7,367 nt of DNA from Acidimicrobiales bacterium (GTDB lineage: Bacteria > Actinomycetota > Acidimicrobiia > Acidimicrobiales > RAAP-2). The stretch spans positions 1 through 7,367 of the forward strand of contig JASHWO010000207.1 of NCBI GenBank assembly GCA_030044045.1, read 5' to 3'. The translations under genes were made by a program, and so were the position numbers. Numbering within the stretch: the stretch's first letter is position 1; every line of letters begins with the position of its first letter. Below, piece after piece: positions 1-5,730 of this stretch. The notes under the pieces are model-generated. The model saw only the letters and a list, made by a program, of their open reading frames with translations. It was not told the DNA's origin and searched no databases.

Positions 1-31
1 GGGGCGCCGGTCCCGTCGGCCACCACGCCAC

Positions 32-1378
32 CTACTCGAAGAGCTGGGGGAAGTGGAACCGGCCCCGGGTGGAGACCAGCGCGTCCAGGACGTCGTCGGC
101 CAGGATCCGCCCCACCGGGCGCTCGTCCTCCACCACCAGCAGGGAGAGGCGCCGGGAGTCGATGAGCTGCTCGGCCACCTCGGTGGCCCGGGCGTCGGGC
201 GGGACGGTGACCGGCTCCTCCTCGTCCAGGAGCTGGCCCACCCGGGCGTCGGGCTCGGACCGGAGGGCCAGCAGCAGGTCGAGCAGGGGCAGGTCGCCCA
301 CCAGGCGGCCCTCGTCGTCGACCACCACCACGGCGTCGAGGTCCACGTCGTGCCGGCGGGCGTCGGCCAGGCGGTCGGCCACCTCGGCGGCGCTGTCCCC
401 GGTCCCGGCGGTGACCAGGGTGGTGGTCATGAAGCCGCCGGCCCGGTCCTCCGGGTAGTCGAGCAGTTCGGCCAGCCGGGCGGCCGAGGCGGCCGGCATG
501 CGCCCCAGCAGCGCCGCCCGCTCCTCCCGGCCCAGGTCGCGCAGGGCGTCCACCGCCTCGTCCGGCTCCATCGAGGTGAGCAGCTCGGCCGCCCGCTGCG
601 GCTCGGCCTCCCGCAGCAGCGAGGTCAGGTCCTCCGGCTCCATCTCCTCCAGGGCGTCGGCCGCCTCCTCCGGCGAGAGGGCGGCCAGCAACTCCTGGCG
701 CTCGGGCCGGCGCAGCTCCTCCAGCAGGTCGGCCAGCTCGGCCGGCCGCATCCGGTGCAGGCCGTCGTGGGTGGTCCGCAACCGCACCTCCAGCGACCCC
801 GGTGCCCCCTCGCTGAACGGCTGGATGGCCCCCCAGTCGATGACCCGGTCGGGGGTGGGCCGGGTACGCCAGCGCCGCGGGCCGATCCGCCGCACCAGGG
901 TGGCGGGGCTCACGTCCACCCCCACCAGCCGGATGCGGCCGAGCACCGGCGCCAGGTAGAGGTCGGCCGCCCGCACCACCTGCTTCCCGTCCACGTCGAC
1001 GAGCTGGTGGTCGAGGACGTCCCGGCCGAGCAGCACCTCCCCCGCCCGCTGGGCGAAGTCGCGCAGGTCCAGCCGGGCCGAGCGCAGCACCACCTGCTCG
1101 TGTGCCACCCGGTCCACCACCGAGGCATCCACGAAGGCCAGGCGCCGGCCGACCCGGACCACCAGGCCGGTCACCGGTGGGTAGGTCTGCCCGTCCGACC
1201 AGCGGGCCACCACGTCCACCAGCCGCCCGATCTCGTCGCCGGCCTGGTTCCGCACCGGCCGCCCCACCAGCCCGGCCAGCGACACGATGGCGTCGCGCAC
1301 CGCGGCGGCGCCCAGGATGCGCTCGGAGCGGTGTCGCCGGGCGTGGGCCCGGACCGGCTGGAAGGGTATGGGTGCCAC
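32..1378 (-). CDS. PRC-barrel / MgtE intracellular N / tandem CBS domain protein (no channel domain)
   Basis: 448 residues from a GTG start at 1378; GAGGAG lies 3 bases upstream (1382-1387), and no other in-frame start is convincing. Seen: a PRC-barrel-like segment at about residues 35-95 (LVGRPVRNQAGDEIGRL) with a second related stretch at 115-160; an acidic helical MgtE_N superhelix at about 205-310 rich in PEEAADALEEMEPED-type repeats; the family junction motif LLDYPEDRAGGFMTT at 306-320; then two CBS domains at about 315-375 and 380-435. In true MgtE channels the N and CBS domains sense cytosolic Mg2+ and gate a five-helix membrane pore. Here the protein ends after CBS2 and has no hydrophobic segment, so it should be soluble. 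I infer a Mg2+ or nucleotide-responsive regulatory partner for a transporter encoded elsewhere, perhaps just beyond the left edge. Family assignment is strong; the role is not established. Confidence 0.88.
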   Translation of the reverse strand: MAPIPFQPVRAHARRHRSERILGAAAVRDAIVSLAGLVGRPVRNQAGDEIGRLVDVVARWSDGQTYPPVTGLVVRVGRRLAFVDASVVDRVAHEQVVLRSARLDLRDFAQRAGEVLLGRDVLDHQLVDVDGKQVVRAADLYLAPVLGRIRLVGVDVSPATLVRRIGPRRWRTRPTPDRVIDWGAIQPFSEGAPGSLEVRLRTTHDGLHRMRPAELADLLEELRRPERQELLAALSPEEAADALEEMEPEDLTSLLREAEPQRAAELLTSMEPDEAVDALRDLGREERAALLGRMPAASAARLAELLDYPEDRAGGFMTTTLVTAGTGDSAAEVADRLADARRHDVDLDAVVVVDDEGRLVGDLPLLDLLLALRSEPDARVGQLLDEEEPVTVPPDARATEVAEQLIDSRRLSLLVVEDERPVGRILADDVLDALVSTRGRFHFPQLFE

Positions 1379-1495
1379 TGGCTCCTCGATCTCGGGACAA
1401 CGGCACCGGCCGCCCCCGCCGGGTGCCGGACCTCATGGCCGACCCTGCCGGCCCAGCCCGCCTTGGACCCTCCGGCACCGGTCGGCGCCATCGTA
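1379..1495 (-). promoter_or_regulatory. Candidate promoter and structured 5' leader of the MgtE_N/CBS gene
   Basis: Reading the minus strand, a TACGAT -10-like hexamer lies at 1495-1490, which would place the transcript start near 1483 and give a leader of about 105 bases. The leader opens almost at once with GGTGCCGGA (1479-1471), whose exact complement TCCGGCACC follows at 1430-1422; an inner GGCCG/CGGCC stem sits between them. A third arm, GGTGCCG (1407-1401), can pair with the same middle arm, so two structures exclude one another. The Shine-Dalgarno GAGGAG lies downstream at 1387-1382 and is outside both stems. No -35 box or known riboswitch consensus (including the M-box) is recognised, and GC-rich DNA makes chance stems common. 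Confidence 0.35.
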
Positions 1496-1597
1496 CCCAT
1501 GTCGGCGCACCTGGTCGCCCTTTTTGCCGGTCGAGCGGGGGACGACCGGCCGGTCCGGGAGCCGGGACTGCCCGGTCTGGCGGCAGGGGCCCGCCGG

Positions 1598-1603
1598 TAG
1601 TGT
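1598..1603 (+). promoter_or_regulatory. Candidate -10 element of the first acyl-CoA dehydrogenase gene
   Basis: TAGTGT fits the actinobacterial TANNNT -10 pattern and ends 9 bases before the ATG at 1613. No Shine-Dalgarno is visible in between, so a leaderless or nearly leaderless transcript is likely. No recognisable -35 hexamer is present. The same arrangement is seen before the marR and antitoxin genes. Confidence 0.4.
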
Positions 1604-1612
1604 CCCGAACGT

Positions 1613-2848
1613 ATGGACCTCACCTACCCGCCGGAGGCCGAGGCGTTTCGCGCCGAGATCCGGCAGTGGCTGGCCGACCACCTGCCCGAGGGATGGGGCA
1701 CGCCGGGGTTCTCGATGACCAGGCCGGAGCGGCGTGCCTTCATCGAGGCGTGGACCGAGACGCTCTACCGGGGCGGCTGGATCTGCGCCAGTTGGCCGGT
1801 CGAGTACGGGGGTCGGGGGCTCGACCTGCTCCAGCAGGTGGTCCTGCAGGAGGAGTTCGCCCGGGTGCAGGCCCCCCTGCGGGCCGACTTCTTCGGGGAC
1901 ACCCTGGTGGGGCCCACCATCCTCCAGTGGGGCACCGAGGAGCAGAAGCGGGAGTTCCTCCCCCGCATCCTCCAGGGGACCATCACCTGGTGCCAGGGGT
2001 TCTCCGAGCCCGACGCCGGGAGCGACCTGGCCTCGCTGGCCACCCGGGCCGAGCTCGACGGCGACGAGTGGGTGGTGAACGGGCAGAAGGTGTGGACCAC
2101 CCAGGCCCAGTTCGCCGACTACGTGTTCCTGCTGGCCCGCACCGACCCGGACGCCCCGAAGCACGCCGGCATCTCCTACCTCCTCGTGCCCATGCACCAG
2201 CCGGGGATCGAGGTGCGGCCCATCGAGCAGGTCGACGGCTCGGCCGACTTCAACGAGGTGTTCTTCACCGACGCCCGCTGCCCGCGGGCCAACGTGGTGG
2301 GCGGGGTGGACAACGGTTGGCAGGTGGCCATGACCACGCTGGGCTTCGAGCGGGGGGCGTCGGCCACCACCGGGCACCGGCGCTTCGCCCGGGAGCTTGA
2401 GGTGGTCCTGGCCGAGTCCCGGGCCCGGGGGAAGGACCGGGACCCGCTGGTCCGCCAGCGCCTGGTCCGCGCCTGGTCCCAGGTGAAGATCATGGAGATC
2501 AACGGCTACCGCACCCTGACCGACGCCCTGTACGGCACCGACCGGGCGGCGGCCCTGGGCGCCTGCAACAAGATGTTCTGGTCCGAGGCCCACCAGCAGA
2601 CCATGGCGCTGGCCATGGACGTGCTCGGCCTCGACGGGCAGGTGCTGGCGGGTGACCCGGTCGAGGCGGGCGAGCTGCTGCCCGGGGTCCGGCGGGGCCG
2701 GGCGGACTACCTGGTCTCCGACCTGCAGGCGTCGTTCTTCTCCTCCCGGTCGGAGACGATCTGGGGCGGCACCGCCCAGATCCAGCGCAACATCGTGGGC
2801 GAGCGGGTGCTGGGCCTGCCGAAGGAGCCGAAGGAAGTGGCCGGGTAG
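1613..2848 (+). CDS. Acyl-CoA dehydrogenase (FadE-type flavoprotein)
   Basis: 411 residues, a normal length for the family. It should use FAD to introduce the alpha,beta double bond into an acyl-CoA in cytosolic beta-oxidation or a related catabolic route. Seen: the flavin/substrate loop CQGFSEPDAGSDLASL at about 127-142, the following DGDEWVVNGQKVWTT strand region at 149-163, and the C-terminal signature SETIWGGTAQIQRNIVGERV at 380-399. The site equivalent to the MCAD catalytic Glu (IYEGT) is Gly385, but GFERG supplies Glu246 where isovaleryl-CoA dehydrogenase-type enzymes keep their base on helix G, so the protein is probably active. The ATG at 1613 was chosen because the reading frame begins with the usual MDLTYPPEAEAFRAE-type N-terminus just after a -10-like TAGTGT. 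It stands alone on its strand, convergent with the MFS gene. Chain-length or branched-substrate preference cannot be told from sequence. Confidence 0.93.
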   Translation: MDLTYPPEAEAFRAEIRQWLADHLPEGWGTPGFSMTRPERRAFIEAWTETLYRGGWICASWPVEYGGRGLDLLQQVVLQEEFARVQAPLRADFFGDTLVGPTILQWGTEEQKREFLPRILQGTITWCQGFSEPDAGSDLASLATRAELDGDEWVVNGQKVWTTQAQFADYVFLLARTDPDAPKHAGISYLLVPMHQPGIEVRPIEQVDGSADFNEVFFTDARCPRANVVGGVDNGWQVAMTTLGFERGASATTGHRRFARELEVVLAESRARGKDRDPLVRQRLVRAWSQVKIMEINGYRTLTDALYGTDRAAALGACNKMFWSEAHQQTMALAMDVLGLDGQVLAGDPVEAGELLPGVRRGRADYLVSDLQASFFSSRSETIWGGTAQIQRNIVGERVLGLPKEPKEVAG

Positions 2849-2932
2849 CGCCGGCCGCGGGGCGGGCGACCCGGGAGGGTGGGTGGCGTCGCCCACCGCT
2901 CACCGCCCACCGCCCACCGGGAGCGGCCGGCG
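2849..2932. terminator. Candidate bidirectional terminator between convergent genes
   Basis: The 89-base gap starts right after the dehydrogenase stop codon with CGCCGGCCGC (2849-2858) and ends with its exact inverse complement GCGGCCGGCG (2923-2932), five bases from the MFS stop codon. A second stem, GGTGGG with CCCACC, lies inside, and a CACCGCC-type heptamer is repeated four times at 2894-2921. The symmetry would let the same hairpin act on transcripts from either side. No T-tract is present, as is usual in GC-rich actinomycetes, so this is a structural inference. Confidence 0.5.
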
Positions 2933-2937
2933 ATGCG

Positions 2938-4287
2938 TCAGGCCGTGCCCTCGGCGGCTCGCCGGGGCAGCTCCTCCCCGTCGTCCGGGGACGGGGACCG
3001 GCCGACCAGCGACCGCGACCCGAGATCCACCACCTCGCCCGGCTGGCCGGCGTCCGCCTGGTGCGGGCGACGCCGGGCCCGGGCCCGCAGGGCCAGGGGG
3101 GCACTGGCCACCAGGGTGGCGACGCCGCCCACCACCAGCGCCAGCCGCGGGCTCGACTGGTCGCTGATCCAGCCCATCAGCGGCCCGCCGATCGGGGTGC
3201 TGCCCAGGAAGGCGATGGCGAAGAGGGCCATCACCCGACCCCGCATGGCCGGGTCGGCCCGGATCTGGATGGTGGCGTTGGCCGTGGAGATGAAGGAGAT
3301 GCTGCACACCCCCATCGGCACGAGCGCCACCAGGGCCACGCCTTCGGTGGGCGACGAGGCCACCAGCAGCACCATCACCCCGAAGGCCAGGCCGATCACG
3401 CTGAGCAGGGCGACGCTGGGCCGGCTGCGGTGCGCTACCAGCAGGCCCCCCACCACCGCGCCGCACCCCATGGCCACGGTGAGGGCGCTGTAGGTGCCGG
3501 CGCCGCCGTGGAAGGTGATGGTGGCCAGCAAGGGGAGGGTGGTGGTGAAGTTGAAGGCGAAGATGCCCACCACGGCCATGGCCAGCAGCGGGTCCCGCAG
3601 CCCGGGCGTGGACCAGACGTAGCGCAGCCCCTCCCGGACCTGCCCCTTGGCTCGGGCCACCACCGGGCGGCGGTGCAGCTCCGACGGGCGCATCAGGAAC
3701 AGGGCCAGCAGCACCGCCCCGTAGGAGGCGGCGTTGACCAGGAAGCAGGCGGCGATGCCCACGGCGACGATCAGCACGCCGCCGATGGCCGGCCCGATCA
3801 CCCGGGCCGAGTTCATCACCACGCTGTTCAGGCTGATGGCGTTCGGCATGAGGTCGTGCCCGACCATCTCGGACACGAAGGTCTGGCGGGCCGGGTTGTC
3901 GAAGAGGTTGACCACCCCGAACAGGGCGGCGATCAGCATGACCTCCCACATGGTCACCGTGCCGGCGGCCACCAGCAGGCCCAGGGCCAGGGCCAGCAGG
4001 CCGGCGCCGACCTGGGTGGCGTAGAGCAGCCGCCGCTTGTCCATCCGGTCGGCCACCAGCCCGCCCCAGCTCCCGAAGAGCAGGATGGGCAGGAACTGGA
4101 GGGCGGTGACCAGCCCGACGTCGAGCCCGTTGCCATGCAGCCGGGCGGAGAGCACCAGGAGCCCCAGGGCCACGGTGTGCATCCACGTGCCCGAGTTGGA
4201 GATGACCTGGCCGACGAAGTAGAGGCGGTAGTTGCGCACCCGCAGGGCCAGGAACGTCCGCCGGGTGGCGGCGCGGACCGGGCTCAT
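2938..4287 (-). CDS. MFS transporter, EntS-like (MFS_3) family
   Basis: 449 residues from the ATG at 4287. An in-frame ATG at 4374 exists, but it would add 29 residues coded entirely by a non-coding repeat, whereas MSPVRAATRRTFLALRVRNYRLYF is a typical family N-terminus. The protein has alternating hydrophobic helices throughout (about twelve expected), the MFS motif A GGLVADRMDKRRLL at 75-88, the family motif NPARQTFVSEMVG at 131-143, and RGRVMALFAIAFLGSTPIGGPLMGW at 349-373 in the second half. A polar cytosolic tail follows residue 400. The family exports siderophores, macrolides and other small molecules by proton antiport in the inner membrane; the substrate here is unknown. marR lies 142 bases upstream on the same strand, suggesting a regulator-exporter unit. 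Oddly, no Shine-Dalgarno precedes the ATG: the repeat array abuts it directly. Confidence 0.9.
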   Translation of the reverse strand: MSPVRAATRRTFLALRVRNYRLYFVGQVISNSGTWMHTVALGLLVLSARLHGNGLDVGLVTALQFLPILLFGSWGGLVADRMDKRRLLYATQVGAGLLALALGLLVAAGTVTMWEVMLIAALFGVVNLFDNPARQTFVSEMVGHDLMPNAISLNSVVMNSARVIGPAIGGVLIVAVGIAACFLVNAASYGAVLLALFLMRPSELHRRPVVARAKGQVREGLRYVWSTPGLRDPLLAMAVVGIFAFNFTTTLPLLATITFHGGAGTYSALTVAMGCGAVVGGLLVAHRSRPSVALLSVIGLAFGVMVLLVASSPTEGVALVALVPMGVCSISFISTANATIQIRADPAMRGRVMALFAIAFLGSTPIGGPLMGWISDQSSPRLALVVGGVATLVASAPLALRARARRRPHQADAGQPGEVVDLGSRSLVGRSPSPDDGEELPRRAAEGTA

Positions 4288-4424
4288 TGCCCGCCCGGGC
4301 ACCCCAACCCGGGCTCCTCCGTTGCGTGGGGCCCCTGCCCCACGCCGGCCGTGCCGTCCTGCCCGCCCGGGCACCCCAACCCGGGCTCCTCCGTTGCGTG
4401 GGGCCCCTGCCCCACGCCGGCCGT
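4288..4424. repeat. Tandem pair of 65-base hairpin repeats (units 4288-4352 and 4360-4424)
   Basis: The two 65-base units are identical by eye, with a 72-base period and a 7-base linker (4353-4359). Each holds TGCCCG-CC-CGGGCA, a 6-base stem, at its start. Each also ends with GCGTGGGG-CCCCTG-CCCCACGC, a perfect 8-base stem, at 4324-4345 and 4396-4417. The pair fills nearly all of the gap between the marR stop codon and the MFS start codon. An inverted relative lies at 5731-5797. All frames are open because the period is a multiple of three, but the predicted peptides look like nothing functional, so it is called non-coding. Confidence 0.9.
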
Positions 4425-4429
4425 CGGGC

Positions 4430-4954
4430 TCACCGGTCGGCCACCAGGTGCTCGAGCAGCACCGTGAGATCGTCCAGCCGGGCCCGCTCCGCCTCGTCCA
4501 GGGCGGCGATGCGCCGGGTCAGGAAGGCGTGCTTCAGGGTGCGGACGCGTTCGAGGGTCCGGCGCCCCTCGGCCGTGAGCCGCACCCGGCAGACCCGCCC
4601 GTCGCCGACGTCGGCCTGCCGGGCCACCAGCCCCGCCGCCTCCAGGCCGGCCACCAGCCGGGTCATGGTCGGTGGCTGCACCTGCTCCTCCAGGGCCAGC
4701 GCCCCGAGGGTGGGGGTGCCCAGCCGGTCGATCGAGGCCAGCGTCGAGGATTGGGAGGGCGTGAGGCCGGCCAGCGACTCCTGCCGCAGGCGCCGGTGCA
4801 GCCGGGTCACCGCCACCCTGAGCCGGGTGGCCAGCTCGTCGCCGCCGGCAGGGGCGGGGCGGGCGGGCGGTCCGGCGGGCGGTGCCACCGTGCGGTGGGG
4901 CGGCGGTGACGTGGCTCGGGCGGTCCGGGGGGCCGGGACCGAAGGCGCCGTCAT
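4430..4954 (-). CDS. MarR-family winged-helix transcriptional regulator
   Basis: 174 residues. A Pro/Ala-rich, probably disordered tail of about 38 residues leads into a dimerisation helix (40-60) and the winged HTH at about 65-130: LTPSQSSTLASIDRLGTPTL, recognition helix QPPTMTRLVAGLEAAGLV (93-110), and wing DVGDGRVCRVRLTAEG (115-130), which carries the conserved D-x-R wing pattern. C-terminal helices complete the dimer interface. MarR proteins are usually repressors released by small aromatic or other ligands, and they often control an adjacent exporter, here the MFS gene downstream on the same strand. The start at 4954 is supported by TAGACT placed exactly where a leaderless transcript would begin at this ATG. 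A palindrome in the promoter implies autoregulation. The ligand is unknown. Confidence 0.92.
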   Translation of the reverse strand: MTAPSVPAPRTARATSPPPHRTVAPPAGPPARPAPAGGDELATRLRVAVTRLHRRLRQESLAGLTPSQSSTLASIDRLGTPTLGALALEEQVQPPTMTRLVAGLEAAGLVARQADVGDGRVCRVRLTAEGRRTLERVRTLKHAFLTRRIAALDEAERARLDDLTVLLEHLVADR

Positions 4955-4960
4955 GCCCCA

Positions 4961-4966
4961 AGTCTA
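4961..4966 (-). promoter_or_regulatory. Leaderless -10 element of marR
   Basis: On the minus strand TAGACT is followed by six bases and then the ATG at 4954, so the predicted transcript start coincides with the A of the start codon. No Shine-Dalgarno sequence is present, which fits leaderless translation. Its upstream end overlaps the palindromic operator by two bases. Confidence 0.6.
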
Positions 4967-4983
4967 GTTAGTTTCGCTAACTA
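4965..4983. promoter_or_regulatory. Palindromic MarR-type operator
   Basis: TAGTTAG-TTTCG-CTAACTA is a perfect 7-base inverted repeat with a 5-base centre. It forms an AT-rich island in very GC-rich DNA and resembles the TTAG...CTAA sites common for MarR proteins. It occupies the spacer just upstream of the marR -10 box, so a bound dimer would block RNA polymerase. Autorepression by the adjacent MarR is the simplest reading. Confidence 0.7.
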
Positions 4984-4996
4984 ACGTGCCGGCATC

Positions 4997-5021
4997 GGGC
5001 GGCGGAGCACCACGGCCGCCC
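4997..5021 (-). terminator. Candidate terminator after the toxin gene
   Basis: GGGCGGC (4997-5003) and GCCGCCC (5015-5021) form a perfect 7-base stem around an 11-base loop. It begins ten bases beyond the PIN toxin stop codon and lies before the marR promoter, so it could separate the two transcription units. It has no T-tract. Confidence 0.4.
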
Positions 5022-5031
5022 GCCGGGCCCG

Positions 5032-5445
5032 TCAGTCGAGCGTCCCCGGCGGCACGACCCACTCGCACGCCTGCCCGGTCACGGCGGCGATGCGGTCGAA
5101 GTCGGCGTCGTAGTGCAGCACGGTGAGCCCCGCCTGCTCCGCCGCCGCGGCCGCCAGCAGGTGGGGGATCTCGCACCCCCGCGTGTCCTTCGACGCCAGG
5201 GCGCCCTGGACCTGCCGCACCCGGCGGAGGTGCTCGGCCGTCGTCTCGACCAGCTCGAAGATCGAGAGGTCCTTCTGGCCCTCCTCCCACTCCCGGACGT
5301 TCCGGGCGCCGTAGCCGATCTCCAGATCCGTGATGCCGGCCCGACCCACCTGGCCGGCGGCGGCCAGCGGTCCGACGACCTTGCGGACCTGGTGGGACTG
5401 GAGCCGGCAGACGGCGCTGAGGTCGATCAGGTGGGTGAGCACCAT
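5032..5445 (-). CDS. vapC: PIN-domain ribonuclease toxin, VapC-like
   Basis: 137 residues, the usual VapC length. PIN domains are Mg2+-dependent RNases with a cluster of three or four acidic residues. Seen: motif 1 THLIDLSAV with Asp8; motif 2 ITDLEIGYGARN with Glu42; the motif 3 region CEIPHLLAAAAAEQAGL at 91-107; motif 4 TVLHYDADFDRIA at 108-120 with Asp113/Asp115; and the subfamily ending EWVVPPGTLD. Motif 3 normally reads xPDLLIAA, but here the codon is CAC and gives His95, so a metal ligand may be lost; Glu92 lies nearby. The start codon at 5445 lies 19 bases inside the antitoxin gene, the tight overlap typical of these pairs and consistent with translational coupling. Family call is firm; whether the toxin is catalytically competent is uncertain. 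Confidence 0.88.
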   Translation of the reverse strand: MVLTHLIDLSAVCRLQSHQVRKVVGPLAAAGQVGRAGITDLEIGYGARNVREWEEGQKDLSIFELVETTAEHLRRVRQVQGALASKDTRGCEIPHLLAAAAAEQAGLTVLHYDADFDRIAAVTGQACEWVVPPGTLD

Positions 5446-5630
5446 GCGTCCCCACGAGGCGGGTACTGCCGTCGGGCCAGCCGGTCGAGCGCCCGATCGA
5501 CCCGGCCGGCACGGCCCACGGCGGCACGCCGCAGGGCTTCGTTGACGGTGTCGCTCATCGAGGAGGTGCCGAGCTCGATCTGCGCCGAGGCCAACGTGTC
5601 GTCGTCGATGTCCACCAGATGCTTGGCCAC
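5427..5630 (-). CDS. vapB: VapB-family antitoxin
   Basis: 67 residues from a GTG at 5630. The N-terminus KHLVDIDDDTLASAQIELGTSSMSDTVNEALRRA matches the ribbon-helix-helix-like DNA-binding part of the VapB family (beta strand, helix, TVNEALRR helix). The rest (39-67) is a basic linker and a short tail that in this family wraps the PIN toxin and blocks its active site. An upstream ATG-initiated extension to 5735 was rejected: it would run through the repeat-flanking hairpin and gives low-complexity sequence. A -10-like TAGTCT sits seven bases before the GTG, suggesting leaderless expression. The gene overlaps the toxin gene by 19 bases, and VapBC complexes commonly repress their own promoter. 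Confidence 0.85.
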   Translation of the reverse strand: MAKHLVDIDDDTLASAQIELGTSSMSDTVNEALRRAAVGRAGRVDRALDRLARRQYPPRGDAWCSPT

Positions 5631-5637
5631 GCCCCGG

Positions 5638-5643
5638 AGACTA
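5638..5643 (-). promoter_or_regulatory. Candidate leaderless -10 element of the antitoxin gene
   Basis: Minus-strand TAGTCT fits TANNNT and ends seven bases before the GTG at 5630, nearly the same geometry as at marR. No Shine-Dalgarno is recognisable. No -35 box is clear. Confidence 0.45.
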
Positions 5644-5703
5644 CCGCCGACCCGAGCGCTACCCATGAGGATCGTCGGTGCCGGACGGCCGACGCTCCTG
5701 TCA

Positions 5704-5730
5704 CTTCGGGCGCCCACTGGGCGTCCGAAG
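5704..5730. repeat. Strong 12-pair hairpin flanking the inverted repeat copy
   Basis: CTTCGGGCGCCC-ACT-GGGCGTCCGAAG forms eleven Watson-Crick pairs plus one G-T wobble around a 3-base loop. It directly abuts the repeat core at 5731, taking the place of the GCGTGGGG-CCCCACGC hairpin found in the tandem copies. It could terminate plus- or minus-strand transcription in the divergent gap, or be part of the repeat element. No T-tract follows on either strand. Confidence 0.7.

Noticed and set aside
1..31. Start of a further minus-strand gene left of the MgtE_N/CBS gene
   Set aside because: GTG codons follow the stop codon closely, but 31 bases are too few to show a coding frame or identify a product.
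1379..1495. M-box or other known magnesium riboswitch
   Set aside because: The conserved core sequences of the M-box are not recognisable; only generic stems are seen.
53..1600. Long plus-strand open frame antisense to the MgtE_N/CBS gene
   Set aside because: It is a compositional shadow in GC-rich DNA: the product is a low-complexity string of Gly, Pro, His, Gln and Val with no domain, while the opposite strand encodes a clear multidomain protein.
4285..4374. MFS start codon at 4374 instead of 4287
   Set aside because: The added 29 residues derive wholly from the non-coding repeat and do not resemble the family N-terminus.
4288..4424. Repeat pair as a CRISPR array or as an expressed repeat peptide (ATEEPGLGCPGGQ)
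   Set aside because: Units are 65 bases with a 7-base linker, unlike CRISPR repeat-spacer geometry, and no cas genes are present. The shared peptide is just the translation of an identical intergenic DNA repeat and has no start signal.
3061..4467. Long plus-strand open frame antisense to the MFS gene
   Set aside because: The translation is dominated by Gly, His, Gln and Asp without domain character, and it runs through the repeats; the minus strand encodes a typical transporter.
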